Notes: generated by a model not told the origin, from the letters alone. Shown: positions 36,596-45,221, counted from the stretch's first letter. The stretch is DNA of 64,000 nucleotides from Spirosoma endophyticum (GCF_900112365.1 NZ_FOLQ01000014.1:1-64000), one strand, 5' to 3'. Numbers and translations are program-made.

Positions 36596-37939
36596 TCAAT
36601 AGCCTGGATTTTGTGTCAACGCTTTGTCGGCTAAAATTTCGCTGTTCGGAATGGGTAGTACGTATTTGTTGACATCCGTAATGCCTAGTACAGCGGCAAC
36701 CCGACCCGTGCGAATTAGATTAAACCAGCGGTCGGTTTCAAACGGGAACTCTACCTGGCGTTCGTTTTCAATAGCCAGCAACAGGGTCTCTTTGGTAGAG
36801 GCCTGCGAAAGCGCTACGCCAGCCCGATCACGAACAGCGTTTAGATCGGCAAGCGCCGTTGTTGTTTTCCCGAGCTGAGCGCGAGCCTCCGCCCGAATCA
36901 AATACAGTTCGGCGATACGTATCACATAGGCTGGATCGGTGCCGAGTGGTGTCCGGTAGTACAGTTTTCCGTACCATAGATTGCCCGGTGGCACCGTCTT
37001 CGCAATCAACTCTGAGCGATTGCCGCCCACCGTCGGGTCGTTCAGTAGCGTAACGAGCTTATCGTTGGGCGCCCACTCACGACGTCCGCTGAGCGCTGGC
37101 GGTAACCACCAGTTATAATGCCCATTTTTGAAGGAATTGGTATACGCAATCTCAAATACCGATTCCGTTGTGGCTACTGCATTGTTAGCGAAGAAGGCGT
37201 TGTAGGGCTTCGTCAGTTTGTAGCTGGCCGCATCGTCGATGAGTTTGCTGGCATAGGTTTCGGCTTGTTCCCATTCCTTCCGATACAAATGGTAGCGCGC
37301 CCGCAAGGCCCAGACGGTCTTCCGGGTGACTTTGTTCCGGTTTGTGGTATTGCCAAGCAGGGGTTCGGCCGCAGTCAGGTCTTTCAGCACCTGGGCATAC
37401 GTATCATCCAGACTGCTACGTGTAATGCCGGTATTATCGGACGGTGTATGGGTTGCTTTCAGAATTAGCTGCACCCCACCCCAGCCGCGTGCCAGATCAA
37501 AATACGACAGGGCGCGAAGGGCATAGGCTTCCCCCTGAATCTGGTTTTTCCGATCGGCCGTCAGTTGTGGGTCCGATAACGTTGGTACGGTTTCCAGCAG
37601 ATAATTGGCTTGCAGAATCGTCTTATAGATGGCACTCCAGGCCGAACCAACGTACCCATTGTCAGCCGTTAATTTCCGGGCGGTAATTTGTTGCGGGTCC
37701 GACTGCGAACCTGTCCACTGAATATCCCCACCTGACAGGTAGGATATAGCTGGGAAATTGGAACCGTAATAGCTATCGCTGCCCAGGCGATTGTATAAGC
37801 CATTCACGGCGGCTTCGGCTGTGCTGCCGTTCGTAATGGCCTGCGATTCATCGACCTGCAATTCCGGCTGCACGTCCAGAAAACTCTGGCAACCCGTGAG
37901 CAACAGTATAAAAGGAAGTAATCTTAAATTCTTTTTCAT
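36596..37939 (-). CDS. SusD/RagB-family lipoprotein of the third uptake pair
   Basis: The start is placed at 37939 because MKKNLRLLPFILLLTGCQS is a complete lipoprotein signal with lipobox LLTGC; an in-frame ATG at 37972 adds 11 residues and hides it. The protein has about 447 residues with SusD helices (TAEAAVNGLYNRLGSDSYYG, IQGEAYALRALSYFDLARGW) and the C-terminal RIAELYLIRAEARAQLGKT. It is the smallest of the three SusD proteins. It lies 54 bases after the SusC gene and 60 bases before the cyanophycinase-like gene. The three are probably one operon headed by the Cys-rich leader peptide. Confidence 0.94.
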   Translation of the reverse strand: MKKNLRLLPFILLLTGCQSFLDVQPELQVDESQAITNGSTAEAAVNGLYNRLGSDSYYGSNFPAISYLSGGDIQWTGSQSDPQQITARKLTADNGYVGSAWSAIYKTILQANYLLETVPTLSDPQLTADRKNQIQGEAYALRALSYFDLARGWGGVQLILKATHTPSDNTGITRSSLDDTYAQVLKDLTAAEPLLGNTTNRNKVTRKTVWALRARYHLYRKEWEQAETYASKLIDDAASYKLTKPYNAFFANNAVATTESVFEIAYTNSFKNGHYNWWLPPALSGRREWAPNDKLVTLLNDPTVGGNRSELIAKTVPPGNLWYGKLYYRTPLGTDPAYVIRIAELYLIRAEARAQLGKTTTALADLNAVRDRAGVALSQASTKETLLLAIENERQVEFPFETDRWFNLIRTGRVAAVLGITDVNKYVLPIPNSEILADKALTQNPGY

Positions 37940-37993
37940 AATGGATGCTAAGTAGCGGTCCGATGTATTCAATAACCCGTAGTGAAGAGTAAA

Positions 37994-40993
37994 TCAGAAA
38001 GTCAGGTTCAGGCCAAACTGAGCGGTTCGGGGTTGCGGGGGCGTGCCCAGATCGTAGCCTTGTGTAGTGGGATTGCCCGTTACGTTTACTTCGGGATCGG
38101 GTCCCTGATAATTGTTCAATAACCACAGATTCGAGCCGCTATAGTACACCCGCGCCGATGCGATACCCAGTTTGCGAAGGGCTGATTTGGGAATGCTATA
38201 GCCGAACACGAGTGAGTTCAGGCGCAGGAACGAGCCATCCTCCACAAAGCGACTCGTTGGACTCAGGTTGTAGTTATTCCCGATCGTCGTGACGCGGGGC
38301 ACATCCGTAATGTCGCCTTCTTTCTGCCAGCGGTTCAACTGATTTTTGTTGATAGCCCGCCGATCATCACGCGTGCCACCCGACTCCAGGAAGAACCGGT
38401 TGTTGTTAAAGACCTTGCTGCCCGAACTGAAATTAAAGAACACCGACAGATCGAAGCCTTTGTAGGAGAACGTGTTGTTCAGCCCACCGAAGAATTTGGG
38501 CAACGCACTCCCGTAGAATTGCTTGTCGGCTACCGTGATCTGGCCATCTTTGTTAACGTCTTCATATACGGCATTGCCCGTTTTTGGATCGACATAGAGC
38601 TGTTTGTAGACGTAGAACGAGTGGAAGGCATACCCCTGAGCCATGCGTTCGGTTGCATAACTGGCATCGACGGGAATTGATAATTTTTCAACCCGGTTAA
38701 CGTTGCCGGCAATGTTGAAACTTGTATTCCATTGAAAACCAGCTTTGTTTATGTTCTGCGAGTTGATGGCAAACTCAAGTCCCCGATTGCTGATTTCGCC
38801 GTTATTCTGGTAAATACTGGCAAAGCCGGAACTTTGAGCCAGCGGTACCTGAAGCAGCAGATCGTAGGTGTATTTTGAATAGGCGTTGACTTCCAGCCCA
38901 ATGCGGTTGTTGAATAAACCTACATTCAACCCTACGTTTGTTTGGCGAGTCGTTTCCCATTTTAGTTCAGGATTTGCCAACTGCACCGGTACCGTACCCG
39001 GATTGTCCTGATAATTGTATCCACCGCCCCATAAGCCGCGCGATGCGTAGTTGTCGATGCCGTTCTGGTTGCCCGTCCAACCCACGCTGGCCCGCACTTT
39101 TAAGTCACTCAGGAAGCTGACATCGCGCAGGAAATTCTCCTGCTTGAGCTGCCAGGCCACACCCGCCGATGGGAAATACCCCCAGCGGTGACCAACGGCA
39201 AATTTCGACGACGCATCCGCCCGCAGGCTGGTCTCGAAGAAGTATTTCTTGTCGAAGTTGTAATCGACACGCCCGAAAAAGGAGACCAGATTGTAGCGGT
39301 TACTGGTCGACGAGGACGTAGTGACCGACGCCGACGCGATCTGCTTGAACGCATCCGATGGGAAGTTGGTACCCTGCGCGAGTGTCTGCGTCGCTACGTT
39401 ACCTTGGAACGTATTACCCACTAGAGCGCCAAAATTGTGTCGGTTGCCAAAGGTTTTTCGGTACGACAAGGTTTGCTCGTTGATCCAGATCGTGTTTTTG
39501 CTGATGCTGGATGTAGCTAGCCCTTTGCTGGCGCTGCCCCGGTTGGTCAGCGTGTTCCAGTATTCATATTCGTTGTAGTCATTATAATCTATGCTCCAGC
39601 TACTGCGGAATTTGAGACCACTCGTAATGTCGTACTCGCCGTAAATATTGCCGATGTAGCGCGTGCTGGTCGAGTGCATATCGGTGTTGTTGATCAGCAC
39701 ATCAAGGTTATCGAACCCGGCCCATTTTGCATACGTACCGTCGGTATTGAATTTGGGCAGATAGGTTGGCGTATGCAGCGCTGCCTGCAAAATTCCTCCC
39801 TGCGGCCCGTCGCCGACGCGGGCGTTGGTGCGATTCGATTGCGAGAAAATGTTGCTCGTGCCAATCCGGATTTTATCGGTAATGTCCTGATCCAGATTGA
39901 GTTTAAAACTGGCCCGCGAGAAGTCATTGGTACGTAGCGTAGCCTGTTGGCTCGTGTAGCCACCGCCAAGATAGAAGCGGGTCTGCTTCGTGCCGCCCGA
40001 TACCGACAGATCGTAGTTTTGCAGCGTACCGGTACGGAAAATATCGTTCAGCCGGTCGTAGGTCTGCTGTTCCTCCGGCAAACCGCGACCGCCCTCCGAA
40101 ACGGGCCGGAAAGGTCTCGTTGCAGCCGGTTTGCCGTCGTTTATCCAGGCTTCGTTGATGATCGTCGCGTGTTCGGCACCGGTTACCAAATCCCAGAGTT
40201 TAGGCGCCCATGCCTGCCCGACGGATGTGTTGAGTTGAACCTTTGTTTTGCTGTTATACGACCCGCGTTTGGTCGTGATCAGGACCACGCCATTCGCAGC
40301 TCGGGCTCCATAGATGGCCGTAGCTTCGGCATCTTTCAGAATCGAAATGGACTCAATGTCAGCGGGGTTGATATCGGCCAGCGGGTTGTTGGATTGCCCC
40401 TGCGTCGTGATTTTTTGTAGCGACTGGTTATTGACGAACACGCCATCTACTACGTATAAAGGGTCATTGCTGGCGTTGATGGACGTAGTGCCCCGGATGC
40501 GGAAGAAAATACCGTCGCCTGGTACCCCCGTGTTAGCGGCTACCTGCACACCAACCGCCCGGCCCTGCAGCTGCTGATCGAAGCTGGCTACGGGACGATT
40601 CTTGATTTCGTCGGCATTGACCTGGCTCACCGAACCGACCAGATTTTTTCGATCCTGTGTGCCGTAGCCAACCACGACAACCTCATTCAATTGCGAGGCC
40701 GACTCGCCTAGGAAAATATCCAGTGTAGTTTTTGCCCCGACTTTTACCTGAGTAGTTTGGTAGCCAATGGCCGAGATGACCAGCTCGTCGCCGGTACGTG
40801 CGTCGATAGTAAATTGCCCGTTTGCATCGGTCGATGCCCCTTTGGTTTGATTTTTTAATACCACGTTTGCGCCGGGCAGTGGTTCGCCATTATCGGTCCG
40901 AACGGTGCCCGATAGTCGTGTTCCGGTTGATTGTGCCAGCAATCCTCCGCAAGAGAGTAGCCAGACTACTCCCGCAAATAAAAGTTTTTGCAT
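37994..40993 (-). CDS. SusC/RagA-family TonB-linked outer-membrane protein, third pair
   Basis: A protein of 999 residues with signal peptide MQKLLFAGVVWLLSCGGLLAQ. Carboxypeptidase-regulatory-like domain near 25-100 (GTVRTDNGEPLPGANVVL), then LNEVVVVGYGTQDRKNLVG, plug motifs DPLYVVDGVFV and ISILKDAEATAIYGARAANG, and a barrel ending in GLNLTF. Start and signal are unambiguous. It belongs with the SusD at 36596 and the exported S51 peptidase. Upstream, on the same strand, are the small ACT-like gene and a peptide ending CCC, so expression may respond to cysteine or sulfur supply (inference). Confidence 0.96.
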   Translation of the reverse strand: MQKLLFAGVVWLLSCGGLLAQSTGTRLSGTVRTDNGEPLPGANVVLKNQTKGASTDANGQFTIDARTGDELVISAIGYQTTQVKVGAKTTLDIFLGESASQLNEVVVVGYGTQDRKNLVGSVSQVNADEIKNRPVASFDQQLQGRAVGVQVAANTGVPGDGIFFRIRGTTSINASNDPLYVVDGVFVNNQSLQKITTQGQSNNPLADINPADIESISILKDAEATAIYGARAANGVVLITTKRGSYNSKTKVQLNTSVGQAWAPKLWDLVTGAEHATIINEAWINDGKPAATRPFRPVSEGGRGLPEEQQTYDRLNDIFRTGTLQNYDLSVSGGTKQTRFYLGGGYTSQQATLRTNDFSRASFKLNLDQDITDKIRIGTSNIFSQSNRTNARVGDGPQGGILQAALHTPTYLPKFNTDGTYAKWAGFDNLDVLINNTDMHSTSTRYIGNIYGEYDITSGLKFRSSWSIDYNDYNEYEYWNTLTNRGSASKGLATSSISKNTIWINEQTLSYRKTFGNRHNFGALVGNTFQGNVATQTLAQGTNFPSDAFKQIASASVTTSSSTSNRYNLVSFFGRVDYNFDKKYFFETSLRADASSKFAVGHRWGYFPSAGVAWQLKQENFLRDVSFLSDLKVRASVGWTGNQNGIDNYASRGLWGGGYNYQDNPGTVPVQLANPELKWETTRQTNVGLNVGLFNNRIGLEVNAYSKYTYDLLLQVPLAQSSGFASIYQNNGEISNRGLEFAINSQNINKAGFQWNTSFNIAGNVNRVEKLSIPVDASYATERMAQGYAFHSFYVYKQLYVDPKTGNAVYEDVNKDGQITVADKQFYGSALPKFFGGLNNTFSYKGFDLSVFFNFSSGSKVFNNNRFFLESGGTRDDRRAINKNQLNRWQKEGDITDVPRVTTIGNNYNLSPTSRFVEDGSFLRLNSLVFGYSIPKSALRKLGIASARVYYSGSNLWLLNNYQGPDPEVNVTGNPTTQGYDLGTPPQPRTAQFGLNLTF

Positions 40994-41062
40994 TACTTTG
41001 TCTTGGTTATGTGAAAAATAAGGCCGGTCCGACGCTTCGGTTGCTAGAGCCTTGTGTTAGCC

Positions 41063-41090
41063 AGCCGGAACGGTTGCCGCCGTTTCGGCT
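41063..41090. terminator. hairpin between the ACT-like gene and SusC
   Basis: An 11-bp stem AGCCGGAACGG / CCGTTTCGGCT with one G-T pair and a 6-base loop. The T run lies on the plus-strand side (41091-41095), so in the direction of the minus-strand operon it is a hairpin preceded by A residues and without a T tail. It may be an RNA processing or attenuation element and not a full stop. Confidence 0.5.
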
Positions 41091-41150
41091 TTTTTATTGA
41101 TCTCCAAATCAGTTGCCGCTGATCCAGAGGTCGTTGATTGATATATTTTC

Positions 41151-41435
41151 TTACTGGATTTCTCGCACACTCACGATTCCCCGCACCGACTGTAACCGCT
41201 GAACGAGTCTACTCGTCAGCCGTTGATCTTCCCGCATTTGAACCGTCAGGAGGCCATTAGCTTGCAGGCCGTCGGCTTCAAAAGAGAGCGCCCGGATCGT
41301 ATAATTGCCATCCTGTGGTATTGTATTCGCAATGTCACTAACAAAATTCACCCGGTCGAAACCCGCGATTTGATACGTCACATAGGCTATCAGCTCATTG
41401 AAATCAGCATGGGCAGCCGTGTTTGAAGTGTTCAT
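41151..41435 (-). CDS. small ACT-like domain protein
   Basis: A protein of 94 residues. The segment DRVNFVSDIANTIPQDGNYT, then IRALSFEADGLQANGLLTVQ and SRLVQRLQSVRGIVSVRE, follows the beta-alpha-beta-beta-alpha-beta order of an ACT domain and resembles the C-terminal ACT domain of RelA/SpoT enzymes. A stand-alone ACT domain usually senses an amino acid. Together with the Cys-rich leader peptide 161 bases upstream, this suggests an amino-acid-responsive control of the SusC/SusD genes that follow. No catalytic part is attached, so the role is regulatory or unknown. Confidence 0.65.
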   Translation of the reverse strand: MNTSNTAAHADFNELIAYVTYQIAGFDRVNFVSDIANTIPQDGNYTIRALSFEADGLQANGLLTVQMREDQRLTSRLVQRLQSVRGIVSVREIQ

Positions 41436-41596
41436 TATGATTTCAGTTTTGCGAATTGATGAGTGAAGTGTAATATTCTTTTAATCTGTAGAATAAGTAG
41501 GATAAATGAGTATTTAGTAAATCTCTACTTAGGTTACGGAGTTAAGAATGAAAATGGGTTAGGGGTATAATGCCTGAAAAGCTGAGCGGAGAACTG

Positions 41597-41704
41597 CTAA
41601 CAGCAACAACCGAAGGCGACTGTTGCATCGCGCATGACAATCTCTCCAGAAAGAAATTTGTCAGGGTCTAAAACTGGAAAAGCTGGATGTTGAGAAGCAT
41701 TCAT
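41597..41704 (-). CDS. 35-residue leader peptide ending Cys-Cys-Cys
   Basis: The start ATG at 41704 begins MNASQHPAFPVLDPD; the peptide ends VMRDATVAFGCCC and stops with TAG. No other gene covers this spot. The codon run TGT TGC TGT just before the stop is the arrangement expected of an attenuation leader: slow decoding of cysteine codons when Cys-tRNA is scarce would change folding or translation of the message downstream. Poly-cysteine leader peptides are known in actinobacteria ahead of sulfur genes; I am not aware of this one being described. It is followed by the ACT-like gene and the third SusC/SusD pair on the same strand. Confidence 0.6.
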   Translation of the reverse strand: MNASQHPAFPVLDPDKFLSGEIVMRDATVAFGCCC

Positions 41705-41751
41705 GTTGGTCTTGGCGGGTGAGGTCCCGATTAATCTTGTTAATTAATAGG

Positions 41752-41782
41752 CAAAGGTGAATAGTTGATTTTGGAATTCCAA
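41752..41782 (-). promoter_or_regulatory. candidate promoter and palindromic operator of the Cys-leader operon
   Basis: On the minus strand CACCTTTG (41752-41759) matches the TAnnTTTG box except for one base, and the perfect 12-bp palindrome TTGGAATTCCAA (41771-41782) covers the -33 position 19 bases further up. Transcription would start about 40 bases before the leader peptide ATG at 41704. A dimeric regulator could bind the palindrome. Confidence 0.45.
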
Positions 41783-42000
41783 GAAAAATGTAAAAAAATG
41801 GTTATCAAGTAGTTATCTATTAGTCTATCGGGAATTATGGTTATTAGCCCTACAAAGACCGGTAAGTCCCTGTAGGGCTTGCCATTAGGTGAAGCATTCT
41901 TTCTTAAGTACCTATTAAGTCGATTGCCTCAAATCGCCAGGTGAAAATAAAAGAATCCAAATAGCTTACTGCTAGTAGGGAGAAAGCTAATCGCGTATGC

Positions 42001-42648
42001 CTACTGCGGGGCATTAACGTTTTTAAATCGATAAATATCCAGGTTTGGCTTCAGGTCGTCAACCGTAACTTCCATGTCTTTGAGTTCTCCATTGGCAAGA
42101 TCGTATACCCAGCCATGCACCTTAATGTCCTTACTATCAAATAAACGCTTTTGGACAAATGACAGCTTCATTACATTCATACACTGTTCCCGTACGTTCA
42201 ACTCAACTAACCGCCGATGCCGGGCTTCAGGGTCTTCGAGAGCATCAAGTTCATCGCGATACATGCGATACACATCCTGTATGTTACGCAGCCAGGTGTT
42301 CATATAGCCAAAATCATCATGGGTGGTGGCTGCTTTAACGCCCCCGCATCCGTAATGTCCACAAACGATAATGTGCTTAACCTGCAAACTCTCCACAGCG
42401 TACTGCAAAACGGCCAGTGAACTAATATCGTTATTGGGTACCAGGTTGGCGATATTGCGATGGATGAACACGTCTCCTGGTTTAACACCCATAAAAGCGT
42501 CTGGCGCTACCCGGCTGTCCGAACAGCCAATGTAAAGAAACTCCGGAGTCTGGCCTTTAGCCATGCCCGAGAAATAGGTGGGATCGAGTTGCAGTTGTTT
42601 CTGCACCCATTCTTTATTATTACTAAACACCCGATCGTACAAATTCAT
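42001..42648 (-). CDS. can: beta-class carbonic anhydrase
   Basis: A protein of 215 residues that interconverts CO2 and bicarbonate in the cytoplasm. Zinc ligands C42, H98 and C101 are present in IGCSDSRV and VCGHYGCGG, with the D44/R46 pair that opens the active site. HRNIANLV and the C-terminal LKDMEVTVDDLKPNLDIYRF are family hallmarks. Length and motifs fit the E. coli Can type. It stands alone; its role is to supply bicarbonate for carboxylases such as acetyl-CoA carboxylase (accA is 9 kb away). Confidence 0.95.
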   Translation of the reverse strand: MNLYDRVFSNNKEWVQKQLQLDPTYFSGMAKGQTPEFLYIGCSDSRVAPDAFMGVKPGDVFIHRNIANLVPNNDISSLAVLQYAVESLQVKHIIVCGHYGCGGVKAATTHDDFGYMNTWLRNIQDVYRMYRDELDALEDPEARHRRLVELNVREQCMNVMKLSFVQKRLFDSKDIKVHGWVYDLANGELKDMEVTVDDLKPNLDIYRFKNVNAPQ

Positions 42649-42908
42649 AAACTCACCTTGTTTTTAGTTAAAAAAAGATTTTCTTCACTAATTTCTCCCT
42701 ACTTATACCAGTTTTGTGATTAAGAAAGGAAACTCGCCTGGTCGGGTTCACTGATTATACAAGCGCATTGCCTGTTATAATCATTATGAACTACTGAACC
42801 AGATCACCGAAAAGTAGTATAAAAGCAGTTAAAGTACTATTTATTCATTAAAATTTATTCTACGAACAAATTACGCCCCGCGCTTATCTAACAAACCTAA
42901 AAGCAAAA

Positions 42909-42934
42909 AAGCCAATCCGTTTCCAGATTGGCTT
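42909..42934 (-). terminator. rho-independent terminator of lepA
   Basis: On the minus strand a 9-bp stem AAGCCAATC / GATTGGCTT with an 8-base loop is followed by a run of six T, seven bases after the lepA stop at 42940. Confidence 0.88.
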
Positions 42935-42939
42935 CTCTA

Positions 42940-44727
42940 TTAATTAATCTTCAGCACCGCCATAAAGGCCGCCTGCGGGATTTCGACGTTGCCGACCTGG
43001 CGCATTCGTTTCTTCCCTTTCTTCTGTTTTTCGAGCAGTTTGCGCTTACGGGAAATATCTCCGCCATAACACTTGGCCAATACGTCTTTTCGGAGGGCAC
43101 TCAGGGTTTCTCTGGCAATAATTTTCTGGCCGATGGCTGCCTGAATTGCGATTTCGAACTGTTGCCGGGGTATTAACTCACGAAGCTTTTCACAAAGTTT
43201 TTTGCCCCACTCATACGCTTTGTCGCGGTGAACAATGGCGGAAAGAGCATCTACGGGTTCGCCGTTGAGTAATACATCTAACTTCACCATGTTGGACTCG
43301 CGGTTATCAGTGAATTCATAATCGAGCGAAGCATACCCGCGCGAAATGGTTTTGAGCTTATCGAAAAAGTCGAACACGACTTCGGCTAGTGGCATCTCGA
43401 ACTGCAATTCAACCCGATCCTGGGTCAGGTATATCTGATTCTTGAGCAGACTTCGTTTGTCCATGCACAGGCCAATGATGGCACCAACATAATCGGCTTT
43501 GGTAATGATCTGCGCCTTAATAAACGGCTCTTCAATCCAGTCGATCAAGTTGGGGTCTGGCATTTCGGCGGGCGCCGATACCTGCAGGTTTACGCCTTTG
43601 GTCGTCATTACTTCGAACCGCACCGATGGAACCGTTGTGATCACTGTCATGTCGAATTCCCGTTCCAGGCGTTCCTGGACAATTTCCATGTGCAGCATGC
43701 CTAGGAATCCGCACCGGAATCCGAATCCTAGAGCCGCCGATGTTTCGGGTTCCCAAACAAGAGCTGCATCATTGAGCTGAAGTTTTTCCATAGCTTCGCG
43801 CAAATCTTCAAACTCGCTGGTTTCGACGGGGTAAATACCGGCAAATACCATGGGTTTTACCTCCGAAAATCCTTGAATGGCTTCTTTGGCCGGGCGGTCA
43901 AACTGCGTGATCGTATCACCAACCTTAACTTCTTTGGCCACTTTAATGCCCGAAATCAAATACCCTACGTCACCACACTCGATGACGTCACGCGGTACCT
44001 GCACCAGGCCCAGGGTTCCCACTTCATCGGCATTATATTCCTTGCCGGTGTTCATGAATTTTACCTTGTCACCCTTGCGGATACGGCCATTCTTAACCCG
44101 GAAAATAACCTCGATGCCCCGATAAGAATTGAAATGTGAGTCGAAAATGAGGGCCTGCAATGCGCCATCGGGTTCGCCTTGTGGGGCCGGAATCCGATCA
44201 ACAATAGCCGCCAGAATTTCGGGTACGCCGATACCTTCCTTACCGCTGGCCGGAATAATGTCGTCGCGTTCGCAACCAATAAGGTCGACCATTTCGTCCT
44301 TGACTTCCTCTGGCATCGCCCCTGGTAAGTCTATTTTATTGAGCACCGGAATAATGACCAGGTCATTATTCATAGCCAGATACAGGTTCGAGATAGTCTG
44401 AGCTTCAATGCCCTGCGATGCATCCACGAGTAGCAAAGCGCCTTCGCAGGCGGCAATAGAACGGGATACTTCATAGGAAAAATCGACGTGGCCGGGTGTG
44501 TCGATCAGATTGAGCGTATAAAGTTCTCCTTTATAGGGAAACGTCATCTGGATCGCGTGGCTCTTGATCGTGATCCCGCGCTCACGCTCCAGGTCCATGT
44601 CGTCCAGCAACTGCGCCTGCATGTCGCGGGCCCCTACCGTTTTGGTAAATTCTAGAAGTCGGTCGGCTAACGTACTTTTGCCGTGATCAATGTGGGCAAT
44701 AATGCAAAAATTACGAATGTGTTTCAC
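42940..44727 (-). CDS. lepA: elongation factor 4 (LepA) GTPase
   Basis: A protein of 595 residues, close to the usual 598. GTPase motifs AHIDHGKSTLADR (G1), DTPGHVDFSYEVSR (G3) and NKIDLPGA (G4) are intact, followed by EF-G-like domains and the LepA-specific C-terminal domain (QAAIGQKIIARETLSALRKD and CYGGDISRKRKLLEKQK). LepA back-translocates stalled ribosomes or aids ribosome assembly under stress. It starts at the ATG at 44727 and is followed by its own terminator. Its promoter must lie between the start and the terminator of the tRNA-like RNA at 44838. Confidence 0.97.
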   Translation of the reverse strand: MKHIRNFCIIAHIDHGKSTLADRLLEFTKTVGARDMQAQLLDDMDLERERGITIKSHAIQMTFPYKGELYTLNLIDTPGHVDFSYEVSRSIAACEGALLLVDASQGIEAQTISNLYLAMNNDLVIIPVLNKIDLPGAMPEEVKDEMVDLIGCERDDIIPASGKEGIGVPEILAAIVDRIPAPQGEPDGALQALIFDSHFNSYRGIEVIFRVKNGRIRKGDKVKFMNTGKEYNADEVGTLGLVQVPRDVIECGDVGYLISGIKVAKEVKVGDTITQFDRPAKEAIQGFSEVKPMVFAGIYPVETSEFEDLREAMEKLQLNDAALVWEPETSAALGFGFRCGFLGMLHMEIVQERLEREFDMTVITTVPSVRFEVMTTKGVNLQVSAPAEMPDPNLIDWIEEPFIKAQIITKADYVGAIIGLCMDKRSLLKNQIYLTQDRVELQFEMPLAEVVFDFFDKLKTISRGYASLDYEFTDNRESNMVKLDVLLNGEPVDALSAIVHRDKAYEWGKKLCEKLRELIPRQQFEIAIQAAIGQKIIARETLSALRKDVLAKCYGGDISRKRKLLEKQKKGKKRMRQVGNVEIPQAAFMAVLKIN

Positions 44728-44837
44728 GTTGGAATATCGTATCGTCGTTACGACGGGGATGTCTTTTGAACTAAGCTACAAAAATACGTAAAAAAGTCCG
44801 CCCTTGAGTTAGATACGGGGTGGGCTGAAAAAAACAA

Positions 44838-44861
44838 ACGCCGGACTCAGCGAGCCGGCGT
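44838..44861 (-). terminator. terminator of the tRNA-like RNA unit
   Basis: Read on the minus strand: ACGCCGG, a 10-base loop, CCGGCGT, then TTGTTTTTTT. It sits 56 bases downstream of the tRNA-like domain and ahead of lepA, so the RNA forms a separate transcription unit. Confidence 0.85.
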
Positions 44862-44916
44862 GTTCAATTACACTTCATCAACAAACTAAAAATCAGATCG
44901 CCAACGCGATATAAAG

Positions 44917-45074
44917 CTGTAGGAGGGGGACTCGAACCGCCCACGGTGCAGTTAGCTACAGTACAACTCTGGTGGTCAACCCCAGTCGCCACGAGGGCGG
45001 CATTATGCTGCGTTTATCCTTTATCACCACCCCCGAGACAGGAGGGCACGTCTGCCAATTTCGACATCCTACAG
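44917..45074 (-). ncRNA. tRNA-like structured RNA with enlarged variable region
   Basis: On the minus strand the two ends pair as CTGTAGGA / TCCTACAG (45067-45074 with 44917-44924), like an acceptor stem. The 5' part continues TGTCGAAATTGGCAGACGTG, a D-arm in the style of leucine tRNAs. A five-pair stem CCCTC/GGGGG with loop CTGTCTC sits where the anticodon arm would be; it puts GTC at 34-36 and an unusual T at 37. The 3' part has GGCGGTTCGAGTCCCCC, a T-arm with the loop TTCGAGT and one C-C mismatch, running straight into the acceptor strand. Between them is an insertion of about 87 bases with its own helices (TGGT/ACCA, GCCGC/GTGGC, TGTAG/CTGCA). CCA is not encoded. It has its own promoter (45135-45166) and terminator. 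It is not an ordinary tRNA or tmRNA, and I do not know a family for it. Confidence 0.7.
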
Positions 45075-45134
45075 TGTGAGGAAACAAATATCAAGAAGAC
45101 CGGCGTGTGACCCCGCTCGATCAACTTGACTTTA

Positions 45135-45166
45135 CAAAGGTAACACAACGGAAAATTCGTTGCAAA
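45135..45166 (-). promoter_or_regulatory. promoter of the tRNA-like RNA
   Basis: On the minus strand TTTG (45163-45166), 20 bases, then TACCTTTG (45135-45142): an excellent match to the Bacteroidota -33/-7 promoter. Transcription would begin near 45129, about 55 bases ahead of the tRNA-like domain. Confidence 0.75.
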
Positions 45167-45213
45167 TTTCACATAAAAATTTCCTGAAATTTACAACTCA
45201 TTCAAAATACGCC

Positions 45214-45221
45214 TACTTTTG
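45214..45221 (+). promoter_or_regulatory. -7 promoter box of the Lrp/AsnC gene
   Basis: TACTTTTG fits TAnnTTTG; the ATG at 45249 is 27 bases downstream. It diverges from the promoter of the tRNA-like RNA, with about 50 bases between the two. Confidence 0.6.

Noticed and set aside
44917..45074. Ordinary leucine tRNA or tmRNA.
   Set aside because: The D- and T-arms fit a tRNA, but the anticodon-like loop is abnormal and the insertion is far too long; a tmRNA would be over 300 nt with a tag-peptide frame.
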